A stretch of 64,000 nt of DNA from Agelaius tricolor (taxonomy: Eukaryota > Chordata > Aves > Passeriformes > Icteridae). Below are positions 19,058 to 32,034 of the stretch, piece after piece. Positions within the stretch are counted from its first letter, which is position 1, and every line of letters begins with the position of its first letter. The stretch covers positions 513,501-577,500 of the forward strand of contig JALJCS010000052.1 of the NCBI GenBank assembly GCA_023055355.1, written 5' to 3'. Under the pieces are notes generated by a model. That model did no database searches. It saw only the letters and a list, made by a program, of their open reading frames with translations, and was not told where the DNA came from. The position numbers were made by a program, and so were the translations under genes.

Positions 19058-22000
19058 AGGAAAGCCCTACTAAAAGGGCTCTGATTTTAATGATAGTTGC
19101 TGTCTAGACGATGAATAATGGGAAGAGTTCTTTCAAATCCTTCCCTCGCTGACATCTGTAAGTTTCATCTTTTCCTGATTGTACTGGTGGCTATACATTA
19201 GTTATGACTAGAAAGGAATGAGTTTTAGGGATATGTGGCAAGGAAATTGGTAGCTCTGCTTCCATTTCCATTGTCTAAGAAGAATTCTGATTAGTTTTGG
19301 ACTTTTCATAGACCTCTGACTAGATTGCATTTGTCTTTGATTGAGCCCGTAAATTTTAGGCTACTAGGCTTGACCAATGAATAGAAAAGGGAAAGTCACA
19401 CAGCTTAGGTGGTTCTCTTGTCAACAACTTCTCAATAGTAGGGCGATTTCTGTCCTCAAGTTTGTTACTTCAGCTAGCAGATTATGCTCACTCCAAAAGA
19501 AGGTGAGAAGTTTGCTACCCTAAATGGTCCGAGAATTCTTCCTGCTTCTTGGTGACTCTTTTGTATGACTGGATTCTGTATTATTGGAGTTTGTTATAAA
19601 AAGTTGGATTAAATTGCGTGCGTCCGCTCTTGGGGGAAACAGTATTTAGCCAATAACATCTAGGCTTTTATCGCCCTGAGACTGTCTGAACGGACCGGAC
19701 GCTTTAAACACAGTAATTCCTGCTAGTTCCAATTCCATTTTTAGACTCGACAAACCGAATGGTAAACCTGCACCAGTAGGGAGGGACATTGGACTTTCTC
19801 CTTTTTAGAGAGAAACTAATGAAAAAGTTTCAGCAGAATCATAGCAGGCTGTAAAATAAGAAAAGCATCATGAAAAGAGGCCAATCCTATCCTCTTAGAT
19901 ATGGCTAGTTGTGATTGGACATGAATTAAATGTGTCAACTCTGTGTTCCTGGGTATCACATCAGTAACAGCTACTTCAACTGCTGTAGTTGTCTCCTAAA
20001 GCTAAGAACAGAATCCAAAGAATTGTGATTCCATGGTCCCAATTCACCCTGTGATGGTGACAGGTGAAAAAGGAGTGGAAGGTGCACGGGGAAATTAACT
20101 TGAATGGCCTATCTAAATCAGCAGCCACTGATTTCCTGAAAACTTCAACAGGTCAGTTGACCTGTTGGGATTCTTTTAATCCATGGTCATGTTTTTCTTG
20201 GGATTCTTGTAACCTTTCCCCATTCGTTCAGCCTTTGCCCTCAAGCCTTTGCTGACATTTCAAGTATCTCGACAAGCTGGAAATGTGTTGTCTTTCTTTA
20301 TCATGTCATAATTCCCTTCAAAGGCTTGTTTGCCTCAAGTCTTATTTTTGCTGGTTTTCTGCTAGTTCATTGTCAGAGGGCAGCAGGTGCTTTGTAAGAG
20401 CAAGTACACAATCCTATAGCTTGCTTTTCTTTTGATTTGGCCTGTCTAGAAAACTGAATGACTGAACATTTCCAACAGAATTTTCTCTCCCCATTATGTT
20501 TCACCGGAAGGGCAGATGCAAATCATCTACTTAAACTCTTGGCACGGAAGAAAATAGTGGTTTGCTGCTGCATATAGGTAGAAGCTTACAAAAGGAAGGC
20601 CTTGGGCTGAGGCCCGATACTTTGGCTAAGTAGAAAAGGACTATGGGAAGGTGAGGCCGCTGAATCAGAGGTAGATCAACAAGTTCTAGAATGGTCACGT
20701 GTTCACGGCGTGGTGTATGATGGTTGGTTGAATGAATTTTGTTATGGCTTAAAGCTGTGGAACTGATAAAGGCCTGAGTGCTTCAAAAGCCTGGTTTTTG
20801 CAAAAAAGCAGCTCTCCTCTGCACCTGCCTGGGGACTCTGCATCACTAGGGACCCTCACTCCCAGTTTGCCAAGGAGATGATCAGTAGGAATGTTGCAGA
20901 GCTGCTGTGTCCATATGAACGGAATGGCAAAGAGTGAAGCGGTGGGTATTTTTGGGCTTTAATACAATGCTGCTGCATTGGTGCCAGTTTAGTCGGTTTT
21001 CCATCAGTGGCCTTTCTGTCTAGAAGTACACTGCCCAGAGTCTTTCTAGCATGTGATGCCATTTCCTTCCTGTTGTTTTAATACCTTCCTTCAGTTGAAA
21101 GGATGATACAATCTTTACATTTTGAAGATCCCTGTTAGGAAACACTATGCCAGAGGAGTCATTGCTCCCTTTTCTTCTGCCTCCTTTGTAATTTTCAGAG
21201 ACTCATTTCAAATTTCTGCTAATGTCAAGAAGAATACTGAGACTACTCAGCAGGGTTGAGGCTCTCAGCTGCTTTCCTCTTTCATACTGCTTCATACTGC
21301 ATGTGACTTAATGGCCTGGTTTTGTCATCCGCATTTTGCTGTGATCTGTGAACACAAAAAGAAGTCTTTGTTTTTTGCAAGAACTACCCCTAGGAGGATT
21401 TGTGTTCCTTTTGATTTCTACGGTGTTAGCCCTGTTGCAGAAAAAAAGGAGATTGTACCCTCTTCTTGTGCTCTCATTCCCTCCTCTCTGCTTTGCATGT
21501 CCTAGTTAATCTACTGCCATGACTCATTTGGCATCATCTCATCGTGCAAATTCTGCACAGTTGCATGGACTTACAAATGCCAGTTGCCAAGGAGCTAATA
21601 TAACCATTCAAAGATTAAAGAATTGTAGGGCTGGGCAAGTTCAGCTGCTGAAACTGTAAGTGGTTAAGTCATGCCATATTAAAGAGACAGAGCAAAGCAG
21701 TTCATCTAGGATTTTGAACTGGACACCTCCGAGAATAACAGCTTGACAGCAATGACACAGCCATCTTCCTAGCTGTATTCCAGAAAGAGAAAAGGGACAC
21801 CTTCAATGGTTAAGATGTTTGGCATGAGAAAACAGCAAGAAATGTAGCACAAAATACTTGAGCCAGATAAAGGGCGTTTTTCTCATGAGAATTTTGCAGT
21901 TGTTCTTGCTTGTCTGTGCCTTTACTTTTCACAGAAGACAGGGAGGGCGTTTAATTATTATTGTTCTTTTGTTTTCTATTCTTGGCCTCCCTCTTTCCAC

Positions 22001-23342
22001 CTGCCATTAACAATTTTGCCTTTCTTGACTGGCTTGTCTTTCTTTACTTCTAGAAGGTTACATGAGGTCCTCCAACCTTGTCATAAACATTCGCAGACAG
22101 TGGAAAGGAGTAGAAGGTACATCTAAATGCACAAAACAGACCCAGAAAAATAGAGTTTTTTTACAGTCTTCTGTGAGAACAAGATATCTTTGAACTGAGT
22201 AATGCTTTAACTTTTAGTCCACTCATTACTATTATTACAAGTGTTTGGCCTTTAGTACATAGCCTTTGAAATCATCCAGCCCAATATTTTTGGCTAATTT
22301 TGTTTTAGTTCTCTCGGGGACTTTGTTTCTTAAGGAATAGTCCAGAGCGAGAGCGTCCACGGTAGAGTTATGCTGCCATAATAAAAGCGTCGTAAATTCT
22401 GGTACAGTTTGTGCTGGTAATAGGTCTAGGAAAGAAAGGTTTTACATCTTTTTTGACTTTCAAATGTAACCATTATTTGAAACAGTTAAGAGTTGGGCTT
22501 TCCCCCCCTCCAAAATACTTCTCTCTGGAATGTTACTCAGGGATTACACATAAAAGCTCACCCCGTAAAATATGTTGCGGATAATCTGCAGTAAGCGCAG
22601 CTTAGCAGCTAGAGATGATTATGTGGGTTAAATGACATTCCTTCCTTCTGCGGTGATGGAAACTCTGTCTACGCAGACATACTCAACAAAAGTTACCATG
22701 GCTTAGCTCCTCTCCTCAACTTCATGTGCATTTTAAAACTTTCCAAGAAGGTGAATTCAAGCTCCTTCATTGCTCTGTGCTGGAGTCCCAAGAAAATATC
22801 AGTGTGCTTTTTGTCATTTACAGCTGTCATTGCTTAGCTCTTGAACATGAGACTCTCTCATGACTGATGAAAGTTGTCTAGTTAAGAGTGGGTCAAAGAC
22901 ACGCTCCTGCTCTAGAAGGAGATGAGAAGGTTTCTGCAGTCTTTGTCATCTCTACTGCTTGTGATTTCTAGACAAAACCAGTGGGAAGTTTTCTGAAGGC
23001 AGTCCAGAAGCTGGCAATATGGACAGCTTACAACCAAACACTTGCTGCACTGCTACCACGGTGATACCAGGAAGGACTTAAAAAATTTAAACGGGCAAAC
23101 AAAGCAGTTGGAAGGAAAAGAACATTAACCATTATTCCATGCTTCTAATATATCCTCCTTTAAGTCATCATTTTCATGCCGTTTAACGGCTTGCCTTGGT
23201 ATCCCTCAAAAGGAAATCTGAGACAGAGTAAGCTTTTGAATGCAGTAGATGTGACACGTGCAGGCCAAGTTGCCTTTGTTGACATCAAATGCCAGTTATG
23301 CTTGAGCTACCCTTTGCTTAAGGTACTTCGCTTACACTAAGA
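19058..23342. other. Anonymous sequence
   Basis: About 4.3 kb in which I see no gene, RNA or named transposon. A TATA-like TATAAAAAG occurs near 19597, with CCAATGAATAG-like sequence upstream, which could be a decayed LTR promoter. Open frames are short and without recognisable domains. Confidence 0.5.
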
Positions 23343-23447
23343 ATTTTACTCCTCATTGAGCAAATTTTGCTGTCATGATTGAGTAAATTTTATTCATGAT
23401 AGAGTGAATGTTACTGTCACTCAGAATTTTACTGTCATGATTGGCAT
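23343..23447 (+). repeat. Degenerate short tandem repeat
   Basis: Several imperfect copies of a TTTTACTGTCATGATTGAG-like word of roughly 20-30 bases (TGTCATGATTGAGTAAATT, TTCATGATAGAGTGAATG, TTACTGTCACTCAGAATT, TTACTGTCATGATTGG). Confidence 0.7.
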
Positions 23448-25529
23448 TGAAACTTTTCAAGGAAAGCTCTGGATAGCAATGTTTGTGAAAAAACAGTATT
23501 TTATCTCCTGTATTTGTGTGAAGCAGGTAAGCCTTTTGCTGTCACCAGTGTTGCTTACCCTTTCATGTCATATCCCTCTTCATATCCATATTCTGCTGAA
23601 GGCTTATTAATCTACTTTAAAATTGGCACGTGGAATAAGACTCCTTTTCCTTTTTGAAAGCTAATGTCATTTGACCTACTGACAGTAAATAATTCATTAA
23701 TTGTAAGTCCCCAGCTAGCATCTTTTACGCATATTCTAATCTTCCAAAGAAGTAACAAAAACACTCTCCAATACTTTGCTTTCTTAAGCACACAAAATGC
23801 TTCCCTCCTTTGCAGTTGGCATTGTAAAATGAACCACATCTCTGCAGTATTTTAACGTGCACCATATTTAACCAAGTAATTCAAAAGAAATAAAAAGCAG
23901 CCCCTTCGATTTGGAAATATTTTTGAATTGTTTTTGAATATACAAAACATCCCCTTACTGTACGCATTGCATGCAGATTTAATCGTCGTGAAAGCAAACC
24001 CTATGTTTCTGTTCGGATCGCAGGGTTTTCCAGTTTCCACAATTGTTCTTGGCACAGTTTTCTACTTATGTGACTGTTAGGACACTCACAGGTACTTCTA
24101 AGGTACTGTAGTAAGCGGAGAAGGAGGAGAGGTTGTGCCTTATTTCTGGCTTCCTTTGGTTTTCTTTTTGGTTTTCTTCCTCTTGCTCTTTTTCATGTCA
24201 CCTTTCTAGATACTGTGATTTAGATTTGCAGTTTACTAAGCTGTGTTTTCTGTCTGGAATTCTTTGAAATTCCGAGAGGAACCCCACCGGTAAATATGCA
24301 TCTTTTTATGATTTGCTAGCTACATAGAAAATCTTCCTGCTGCTCTAAAATGCTTTTATTGGATATGCATTTTTATCACCATTCCAATGAAAAGAAAAGT
24401 TCCTCTATTCACTGCTTTTGTACTGGATTCAGTTCAATGTGCGCTAACGGTGCAAAAAAGTCCTGCTGGAAGAAAGGAGCTGCATACCAATTGACCAAGA
24501 CATGTGCTACAAGGGTCTTGGAAAGGTTCAAAGTTTCTCTACCTTTCTGGCAGTCTGTCTTCACAGCAGGACTTGATGAGGGATTTTGCTGGCGTTTCTT
24601 TGACAGAAAGCAATAACAAAGCAAGCAAAATGGAGCAGCAAAAGAAGATAGCAGCAAAAGGTACATTATCCCCTCTGTTATTATCATTGTCGAAAGAGAT
24701 TTTTTCTCGCCATGTTACATCAAATACCTTAGTAGAGCTAAAGACTAGAAAAACGCAGCTCTGTTCTGGTTCATTAAAAGCAAAGCCATCTGTGGACAGA
24801 AGTGCCCAGCGTGATGCTGGGAACTCCTGGCTGGTTTCAGTAAGCTGTCTGGAGAACGGCATTTTCGGTGGGCTTTACTAGCGTGTCTGTAAGGAGGGGG
24901 AGTTTATGTGCAGCTTTGAGCCCTGAGAGTGCCATAGGCAAAGAGACCCATCGTGTAGCTCTCTGACCAGCCACAGCACACTGAGGCATGATGGATTACT
25001 CCCAGAGTTCACGTGGTAGAAAGGTTTTCTGCCCCCGTGAAGGACGACACATCCATTTGCTTGAATAGAGCCATTCTGTATGTTATAATGGTAACTTGAA
25101 TTCATCAAGTTTGTGCTATTTCTACAATGGCAGTGAGCTTGGATTCTTAAGCTTCTCGTGTTTGACCTGTTTCCTGTTTCAGTAAATAGCAAAACTTCCA
25201 AGGACTGCAGCGACAAGAAGATGAAGCTGCTAGTGTATTTCAACTGTTTGCCTAATAAAATGGTGATTTTTGCACATATTCGCAATGGAAATTTATGGTA
25301 CTGAAACACCAGCTCTGCTCAGGGCAATTCTGAAATTGACTTGAGCTCTTTCCCGTGTTTCTTAGCAGGTGAACTGAGATACTTCTAGCTTCCAAGGCAA
25401 GGCGTTTGACAGCAGCTTCAAAAAGGCCCAGGCTGTTGGATGAAAAGGTGAAAAAACTGAGGGAAATGGGGGGAAATTTCACTTCTGGTTTATGTCATAG
25501 ATTCAGCCAGATGATCAACAAGCATTAAT
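23448..25529. other. Anonymous sequence
   Basis: No gene or transposon is recognised. Overlapping open frames of 88-143 codons on both strands (24350-25309) show no domain and have the composition of non-coding DNA. Confidence 0.5.
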
Positions 25530-26173
25530 TTTATGAGGTACCAGCGTAGTCTTTCACTCTTGCAGATCCCCAAAAGCTTAACCATCCAGCAGCTTCTTCC
25601 TTGCAACAAGTGCCACAGCCAGAAGCCAGGCCTGGCCCTCACCTTCTCCTCGCAGCCTACAAACTCTGCCAAACGTACCGGTGATTCTCACTTTCCTTCT
25701 CAGCTACATGGACAAGCACATCCTCCCCATGTCTCCGAGTCCTTAGTGAAACCAAACAGAGGTTCACCTTCAAACAGCTCAGTGTGCCAGGACAGAAAGA
25801 TTTCACTGGCCTGTCCCCTTGCTTTTTCCTTGCAGCTTTTTATTTTCAGAGCATACACCGAGGCATTGCACTTTGCTTCTCAGCTGAGTGCATTGCCACA
25901 TTGCTGGAGTCCCACACGTCCATCTCCTTCTCGCACTAACTGCTTCTGTTGAAACATGCTGATGTGATGTGCTTTCCTGCTCAGCTATTAACACAGTCAC
26001 ATTCTGTGTCCTGCTTGCAGTCTGAATCTAAAAGGAGACGTTTCTGACTATGTCTCACAGACACAGATGTACCAGGATGAAAAGGTTGCTTGGACCTTGC
26101 CACTTACGTTCAAAAACATCCATTCACTCCACAATCAAGAGACACCTTTCTTTGCTTTACATCCTGCAAACTT

Positions 26174-26177
<4 letters not shown>

Positions 26178-26209
<32 letters not shown>
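26178..26209 (+). repeat. (CA)16 microsatellite
   Basis: Thirty-two bases of uninterrupted CA, followed by GACAGACACGAG and, 25 bases on, a short TTTC run. Confidence 0.97.
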
Positions 26210-26213
<4 letters not shown>

Positions 26214-27361
26214 GACACGAGAGCTACGCACTTTCTTTCTTTCTTTCTTAGCTGCACACACTCACCTATTTCCCAGCTTGACCTCTCTACCACTTCTCCT
26301 TCGGCCTTGCTGTGCATGGACATTTCCTGTTAAGATACCCATTGTGTTGCCTATCCCTCCCCCACATTGCCTTGCCTTTCCTACCCAATCTTGCATTTCC
26401 TTGTCATTGCTGACAATTCCTTTCTTTTCCCTTGCCTTCCTGACCCATGCATGTCCTTCCCTTGCCCTTCATACCAACCCAGTGCCTTGTATTGACTTGC
26501 TCACCTATCCTTCTTTTCCTTCCCATTTGTCCAGCTCCAATCTTTCATTTCCTTCTCCTTCTAGGACTCTTATTGCCTTGTCTCCCTCTCTTTTGTGTTG
26601 CCTGGCAAAGCCACCACTTGTCTGGCCTTGTCCTTGAACCCCTTCCTTGCCTTGCATTACCTTGCTCACCAGTCCCCCACCTGGAATTCACCACCTCTCT
26701 TTTTGTGGAATCTCTTCAACATGCATTGCCCTGCCTGCTTCTCCTAGGATTCTCCAGGCTTCCACTGGCTATTTTTTCTCAAGGCCCAGTGTTTCAGGAG
26801 CTTGTGAGAAGAAGCCTGGAGGAGGCCACGTGCAAGCACACCTATCTGTCCTGACAGCTTTCTTCTGACATCTATGCTTACATGCCTTGAATTTTGGACA
26901 CAAAGTTCATCTTTCACCCTTGGGCTTCAGGGGCAGAATGACAGTTCTTTTGCATACAAAGGAAAGCAGGCAACCCAAGTGTCTTAGGTGCAGATTAGAC
27001 ATGACCCATGCAAGATCAAGGCTGGACAGAGCGGTCCGTCCGGGCCGCTTTTGTGTACCAGCAATCTTTGAACGGACCTGCCACTTGCCTTGCTTTGGGC
27101 AACCAACCAGTTTCCTTGCCATGCCCTGCTCATTCTCCATTGCTTTGCATTCCCTTGCATACCCATGCCTCACATTTGACCTGCCTGCAGTTTTCCTACA
27201 GGGCTTGGCCTTGCCTAGCCCTTCCGGTTACCATTACCTCCTATGCCCAGCCTTGCCTCTAACTTCTGGCACTTGTCTCACCTACCACTCCATTTGCTTT
27301 CCCCTCACGGCTTCAGTCTTGCCAACCTGTCCCTTGACTTGCCTACAATTGCCTACACTTG

Positions 27362-27399
27362 CTTTGCATTGCCTTACCTGCATGGAAGGCAAGGCAAAG
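27362..27399. repeat. Hairpin at the CCTTGCC / GGCAAGG strand switch
   Basis: CTTTGCATTGCCTT (27362-27375) pairs with AAGGCAAGGCAAAG (27386-27399) with one mismatch across 14 positions, loop of 10 bases. It marks the exact place where the simple-sequence motif changes strand. Confidence 0.85.
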
Positions 27400-28270
27400 A
27401 GTGGTAGACAAGGCAAAGCAAAGCCAGGAAGTTATTGGAAGGGCTAGGCAAGGCAGACATAGGCAAGCAAGCAAAGCTAGGGTAGGGTAGGCTAGGAAAA
27501 CTAGGCATGGTACTGGAGGCAAGGCAAAGCCAAGTGACTTGGAGTGCCTTTCCTTGCTTGGGAAGTAAAAGATACGGTGGCAATGTTGGTAGGGCTGATG
27601 ATAAGGTATCGTGGGAAGGTATAGTACAGCAAGACATTTCTGTCCTGGTCCTTTCTGTGTAGGAGCCATTGTTGGACAGAGTCAGTACCGGACGTGGTAT
27701 GCAACTTTTGCTCAGTAAGTTCCTGAAGGAGAACAGCAATGCTTTCTCATGGGAAGGAAAGAACTTAGCCCCAGTGTTGGAGGTGCAGATAAGAAGCTGT
27801 GTCGTGCAGCTTAAGGGCGGCAGCAACTTTCTATGCTGGCATATTTGGTGTGGAAGCACTGACTCAATTTGTACAATCATGGAGTCGGTATCCATCTTTG
27901 GAAGGCAGTCTCCTTCCTGCAAGAATCCATTTGGCATGTGTTTTCCACTTTCTCAAGGCAGCCTTCTTGAAATTCTGCCAGCACACTTCTTTTGGACAAG
28001 GTAAAGAGCTGCGCTGGGTCTTGGTGTGCAGCCTAGCTAGTGCCCCGCACAGGTAATGCCCAATAACAGTGGTCTGACACCTTTGTAGAGGATCAGGCCC
28101 TGGATGCTTTGGATTTTGGAGGAGGGGATGCCATTTCTTTTGAGATGGGCTTCTAGTTCCTCCTCCCTTTGGCAAAGTTTGGGTGGCCACTTTGGGTGGT
28201 CTCAGTGAATTGAAAGGCTTTTCCCAATAGGCAGTTCTCTGGGTTCGAGTTGTTGAACTGTCAGTGGCAA

Positions 28271-28296
28271 TGCAGAGGCCAGGCCAGGCCTCTGCA
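28271..28296. repeat. Perfect 10-bp inverted repeat
   Basis: TGCAGAGGCC (28271-28280) and GGCCTCTGCA (28287-28296), separated by six bases. No other signal of a terminator or RNA gene is seen. Confidence 0.85.
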
Positions 28297-28930
28297 GGAC
28301 AGGTTTTTTGTCCCTTGTAGCTTTAGGGACTGTGTGAGCAGTCCCTGGTGCCATCCCATTTGGATCCTGACTCTGAGAGATTGAAGGCTTACGGTGGTAC
28401 CTAGAGCTGAGAAGGAAAGTGGCGATAGCAGGGTGCACGTTTATAGTTTGATGGGTGCAATTGAAATTGTAGGCAGCAAAGAGCTTTCTCCACCAACAGT
28501 TTTGCGAGCTCGGCCAACATTTTCAAGTTTGTTACCAGGCTCTGTGAGAGAGAAAAAGTTTGTTAGGGCAGAAGATCTGGTGTTGGCCTTTGAGTGTGGG
28601 GCAAAGAAGAGTATCCACTTGGAAGGGGAAGATCGGTGACATCTTTTTGTCCTGACACAGTTGATTGGAGAGCAGGGACGTTTCTGACTTGGCTGGGTCC
28701 TGGGGGTGGTTGTGAGCTGGGCTCGGTGCGTGTCCTGGTTTTGTGAGTTGACAATGCTGTGGTGTGGTTATTTAGAAGAGCGCTGACAGTGCCCAGGAAA
28801 AAGACAAGCACTTTTCTAGCCCAGCCCCGTTCGTGTGGGAGCGGTGTAGGGACAAGAGCTCCGCTGTGGATCCTGGCTCTCGGGTACTGACAGAATGGGA
28901 TCCTGCATGTAGCCCAGAAGGAAGAAGAAT

Positions 28931-29342
28931 TGTCGTGAACGGCGGGAGAAATGCGACACACCATATGCGTGAATGGCAAATCCCAAAGTTTATTGAAAAC
29001 TCACACATATTTATATTGGTGTTAATGAAGCTTATACATATTGCAAAAGCTGAGTTCATTATTGGTTAAAGCACACTTGGATCAACCACACCTACTTCTA
29101 TCTTCTAATAATTATTTTGCTTCTATGTTTGCATTCTTCCAGCTTCTCTACCTAAGATATCTACATTTTCTGGCAAGCGATTTTCTCCCCCGTCTTCCTG
29201 TTTCAGAGAAGGTCACTGTGACCTTTGTCAGTGATTGGACACTGGTTGCTCAGTTCCCAGCTTGTATCCCCTATCCTTATCCATCGGCATCACATCGAAA
29301 TGTCCTTTCTCAGCTAACCAATTATCCAAAAAGCTCTCTACA
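28931..29342 (-). mobile_element. 412-bp solo LTR, beta/ERVK-like, TSD AAGAAT
   Basis: On the minus strand the element starts TGTAGAGAGC and ends CGTTCACGACA. It is flanked by AAGAAT at 28925-28930 and 29343-29348, a perfect 6-bp duplication. A TATAAATA box (minus strand of 29008-29015) precedes AATAAA (minus strand of 28989-28994). The short R and the TTTGGGATTTGCC...CGCATTTCTCCC end are of the type seen in bird betaretrovirus-like LTRs. No internal sequence, hence solo. Confidence 0.9.
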
Positions 29343-29348
29343 AAGAAT

Positions 29349-31651
29349 CATTTCATTGTTGGCTGCACAGTTTAGAAGCTTCAAAATAAAAGGCAATTGC
29401 AGCATGGCCTCTTCATTTTAGAAAGTTTTCTGGGCCATCAGCTGCTCAACATGTAACTTGCACCCACTGAACTGCATTCAGCTTCCTGGAGATATGCACT
29501 TTCCCTCAAGATCTAGGTACCATCTTGCACTCGAACGTTTGAAGATCCCAAACCGCTTCAAAATGTCCAGCGGCTGCTCTCAAAGAAAAAGTCCTACAAC
29601 AAAAAGGCAGTGCTGGCCATAACGGTCCCTTTGCAGTCTGTCAACCAAATGAAACATACTAGCGATTCTCACGTACTTTCTCAATGATACATATACGTGC
29701 ATCAGCACATTCTCTCAAAGTGACAGAGACTATCGCTACAGCCAAGCGTTTTCAGCTGCACTTCTGACTGACAGATGTGCCAGGACAGAAGGCATTTGCC
29801 AACCTACCCTCTTTCCTGTGCAAACGGACATTGGCAGCGCAAATATTTTCACATTCTTTCATTGTGGCCATGTCCAAAGCAGCTAAAGATCACACAGGTG
29901 GAAGTGTCAAGACAGAAGATGTTCTCAAAGTAACTCCTTTTTTTTCTAAACAGCTTTTAAACTGCGCACAATGCTTTGTATCTTCTTTCCCACACAGACC
30001 TGCCCTCACTTTTTCACACTCACATCTTTGTTGCAAACATCCAGCAGCTGTTTGCGTAGAAAAAGGCTCTAGAAATAAAAGCGAGACTTGGGCTGCACCT
30101 TCTGCCTGCCCTGGGTAAGCCACATCAAGCTCACCAGTGCGCTCTGTCCTTCCCTTTTCCGCTGCAACTACCATTGTGTTCTCTGGATCTTGGAACCTAA
30201 AGGTAGGCACATTTGTTTCCACAGAAGGGCCATAGGTAGCAGCACAAATAGCTCTCACTGAACTTTAATCCTTACCACTGCCACCATGAGTTTGGTTGGT
30301 AGGCCAGTAGGAGTCATGCTCCTTTTACAGCTGGTATGCGGCAGCCACCAGCCCAGTGCTCTTCGACTCTTGTAACCAATGCTGCTTTTACTCTCCCGGA
30401 GGGGATTAGGCATCTGTTTCTCACACAGATCATTGTGGCAGCAGCCAACGGCTCTAGTGCGCTGCTTCTGCCAAAAGACACTGGGGCCAGGCACTTACCT
30501 TCTCAGCACTACGTAGCCCCGTATTCTGCGTCTCTTGTCGTCCAGATCATACCGCAAAGCGTTTCACAGAGAAAAAATGTGCCAGGACAACAAGCTTGGC
30601 TGAAGTGTACCCCTGAAACTGGTGGAAGTTTGTATTTGCACCACATTCAAGGGGCAGTCCTCTTTCCTATACAACCTGCAAACTGCTGTCTGTTCGCAGT
30701 GCCCTCTGCCCGCTCCTTCTTACCTTGAAGTACCATGCCAAAGAGGGCTCTGTGCTGAGGTCTCAGAAGAAGAGGGAAGCAGATGTGTTTGTAAAGTGGA
30801 CTGTCTGTTAGTCACTTCCCTCTTCAAAGCAGCGTGTTCCATGCCAAGCAGACAACAAAGCAACAAAAGATGAGTGTGACTCTGCAGTCAAATCCTGCAA
30901 TGTTCCCAGAAGTGAATTTCTCTCTTCTATAGGACTGACTTGTATGAAGTGGCGTGGTTGTTTCCTTCCATTAGAAGGGAAACTCATCTAGCCAGGCTTC
31001 ATCACCCCCTGCATCTTTTGGGGTAGTTCTTGGAAGAAAATAGATAGCAACTTTTCCACTCCACATGATTCATGTTTCATTCTCTTCCTTCTGTACTTCA
31101 GGGAACAAGCTATCAATTCCCTACTCTTTCTATGAAAAGGCATGAAGCTATTAATTAAATTCCCATAGATATAATAAGGAATCAAAGTCTTTTATGCCTG
31201 AAGGGCAGGCCCTTATGGTATGAAAAGTATGGATTGTCAAGGGTGGAAGAAGATCTGTATGAAAAGGGAGAAAGCCCAGAAGCATGCAGGGATTTTCAGG
31301 TACGAAAGGGAAAAAGACATTAAATTGTCAAGGGAAAGAAATTGAAAGAGGGAGGAGGGAGAAGGGAGGCGGAGGAGGCAAATGCTGCCTTTGAGGCAGC
31401 TGACACAAGGACCGTCAGCCTCATGAGCAAACAAGAAAACCAAATGAAACTTCACAGCAATCTCATCCACAACTTAGTGGACAAATGTGCAAACCCATTT
31501 CTTCATTTATTATGTGTCTAATATATAGAGAGATGTTCTTCATTCTGACAGAATTTTCAGGGAGCAAGCTAGTGTAAGGCACCTGGAACCAATGGTGTAT
31601 TGGAAATGGCCAACATGCAGAACACGCTCCATCCTGAACGCTACCACAGCA
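29349..31651. other. Anonymous sequence with dispersed GTGCCAGGACA-type motif
   Basis: No gene is recognised. GTGCCAGGACAGAAGG occurs at about 29778 and GTGCCAGGACAACAAG at about 30579, each followed within 35-80 bases by a CTTTCCT...CAAAC-like phrase, suggesting decayed repeats. The rest is ordinary. Confidence 0.45.
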
Positions 31652-32034
31652 GAATCACAGGATCATAGAATGGCCGGGGTAGACAAAGACCTTAAAGGCC
31701 ATCTAGTTCTCTGACATGGGCGGGGACACCTTTTACTTGCTCAGGTTGCTCAGAGCCCCATCCAGCCTGCCCTTGAACACCAGGTTGGGGTGTCCATAAC
31801 TTCTCCAGGCTCTCTGTGCCAGTGCTTCACCACCCTCACAGGGAAGAATTTCTTCCGAGTATCTAATTTCAACCTGCCCTCTTTCATTTTGAAGCCATTG
31901 CCCATTGTCCTGTCTCCAGAGTTGCTAATGAAGAGTCCCTCTCCTGCTTCCCTTCAGATATTGGAAGGTGTTGTGAGGTCTCCATGCAACCTTCTCTTCA
32001 CCAGGCTAAACAGCCCTCATTCTCTCAGCCTGGG
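31652..32034 (-). mobile_element. CR1 LINE 3' tail, minus strand, truncated by an LTR
   Basis: Begins with the CR1 3' end read in reverse (GAATCACAGGATCATAGAATGG) and continues through CCCCATCCAGCCTGCCCTTGAA, AAGAATTTCTTCCGAGTATCTAA and CCATTGCCCATTGTCCTGTC to TCTCTCAGCCTGGG. There the outer LTR at 32035 cuts in. The CR1 body does not visibly resume at 33977. Confidence 0.92.

Larger units (their letters stand above)
25530..28930. other. Pyrimidine-rich region with recurring motifs and strand-switched simple sequence
   Basis: From about 26300 to 27370 the + strand is dominated by degenerate CCTTGCC/CTTGCCTT words, and from 27386 to about 27560 by GGCAAGGCAAAG words, the reverse complement. 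A GTGCCAGGACAGAAA-like word occurs at about 25786, again at 29778 and 30579, and a variant at 26069. On the opposite strand similar words lie near 27636 and 28646. Long open frames here (for example 26050-26637 and 27374-27937) reflect the simple sequence. No gene is recognised. Confidence 0.55.

Noticed and set aside
24350..25309. Overlapping frames of 88-143 codons as a host gene
   Set aside because: No domain, frames overlap on both strands, and no consistent splice or start signals.
26050..27937. Long frames of 135-195 codons on both strands
   Set aside because: They follow CCTTGCC/GGCAAGG and CA simple sequence; composition explains their length.
28271..28296. Transcription terminator or small RNA hairpin
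   Set aside because: A perfect 10-bp stem but no T-run, promoter boxes or known RNA shape; kept only as an inverted repeat.
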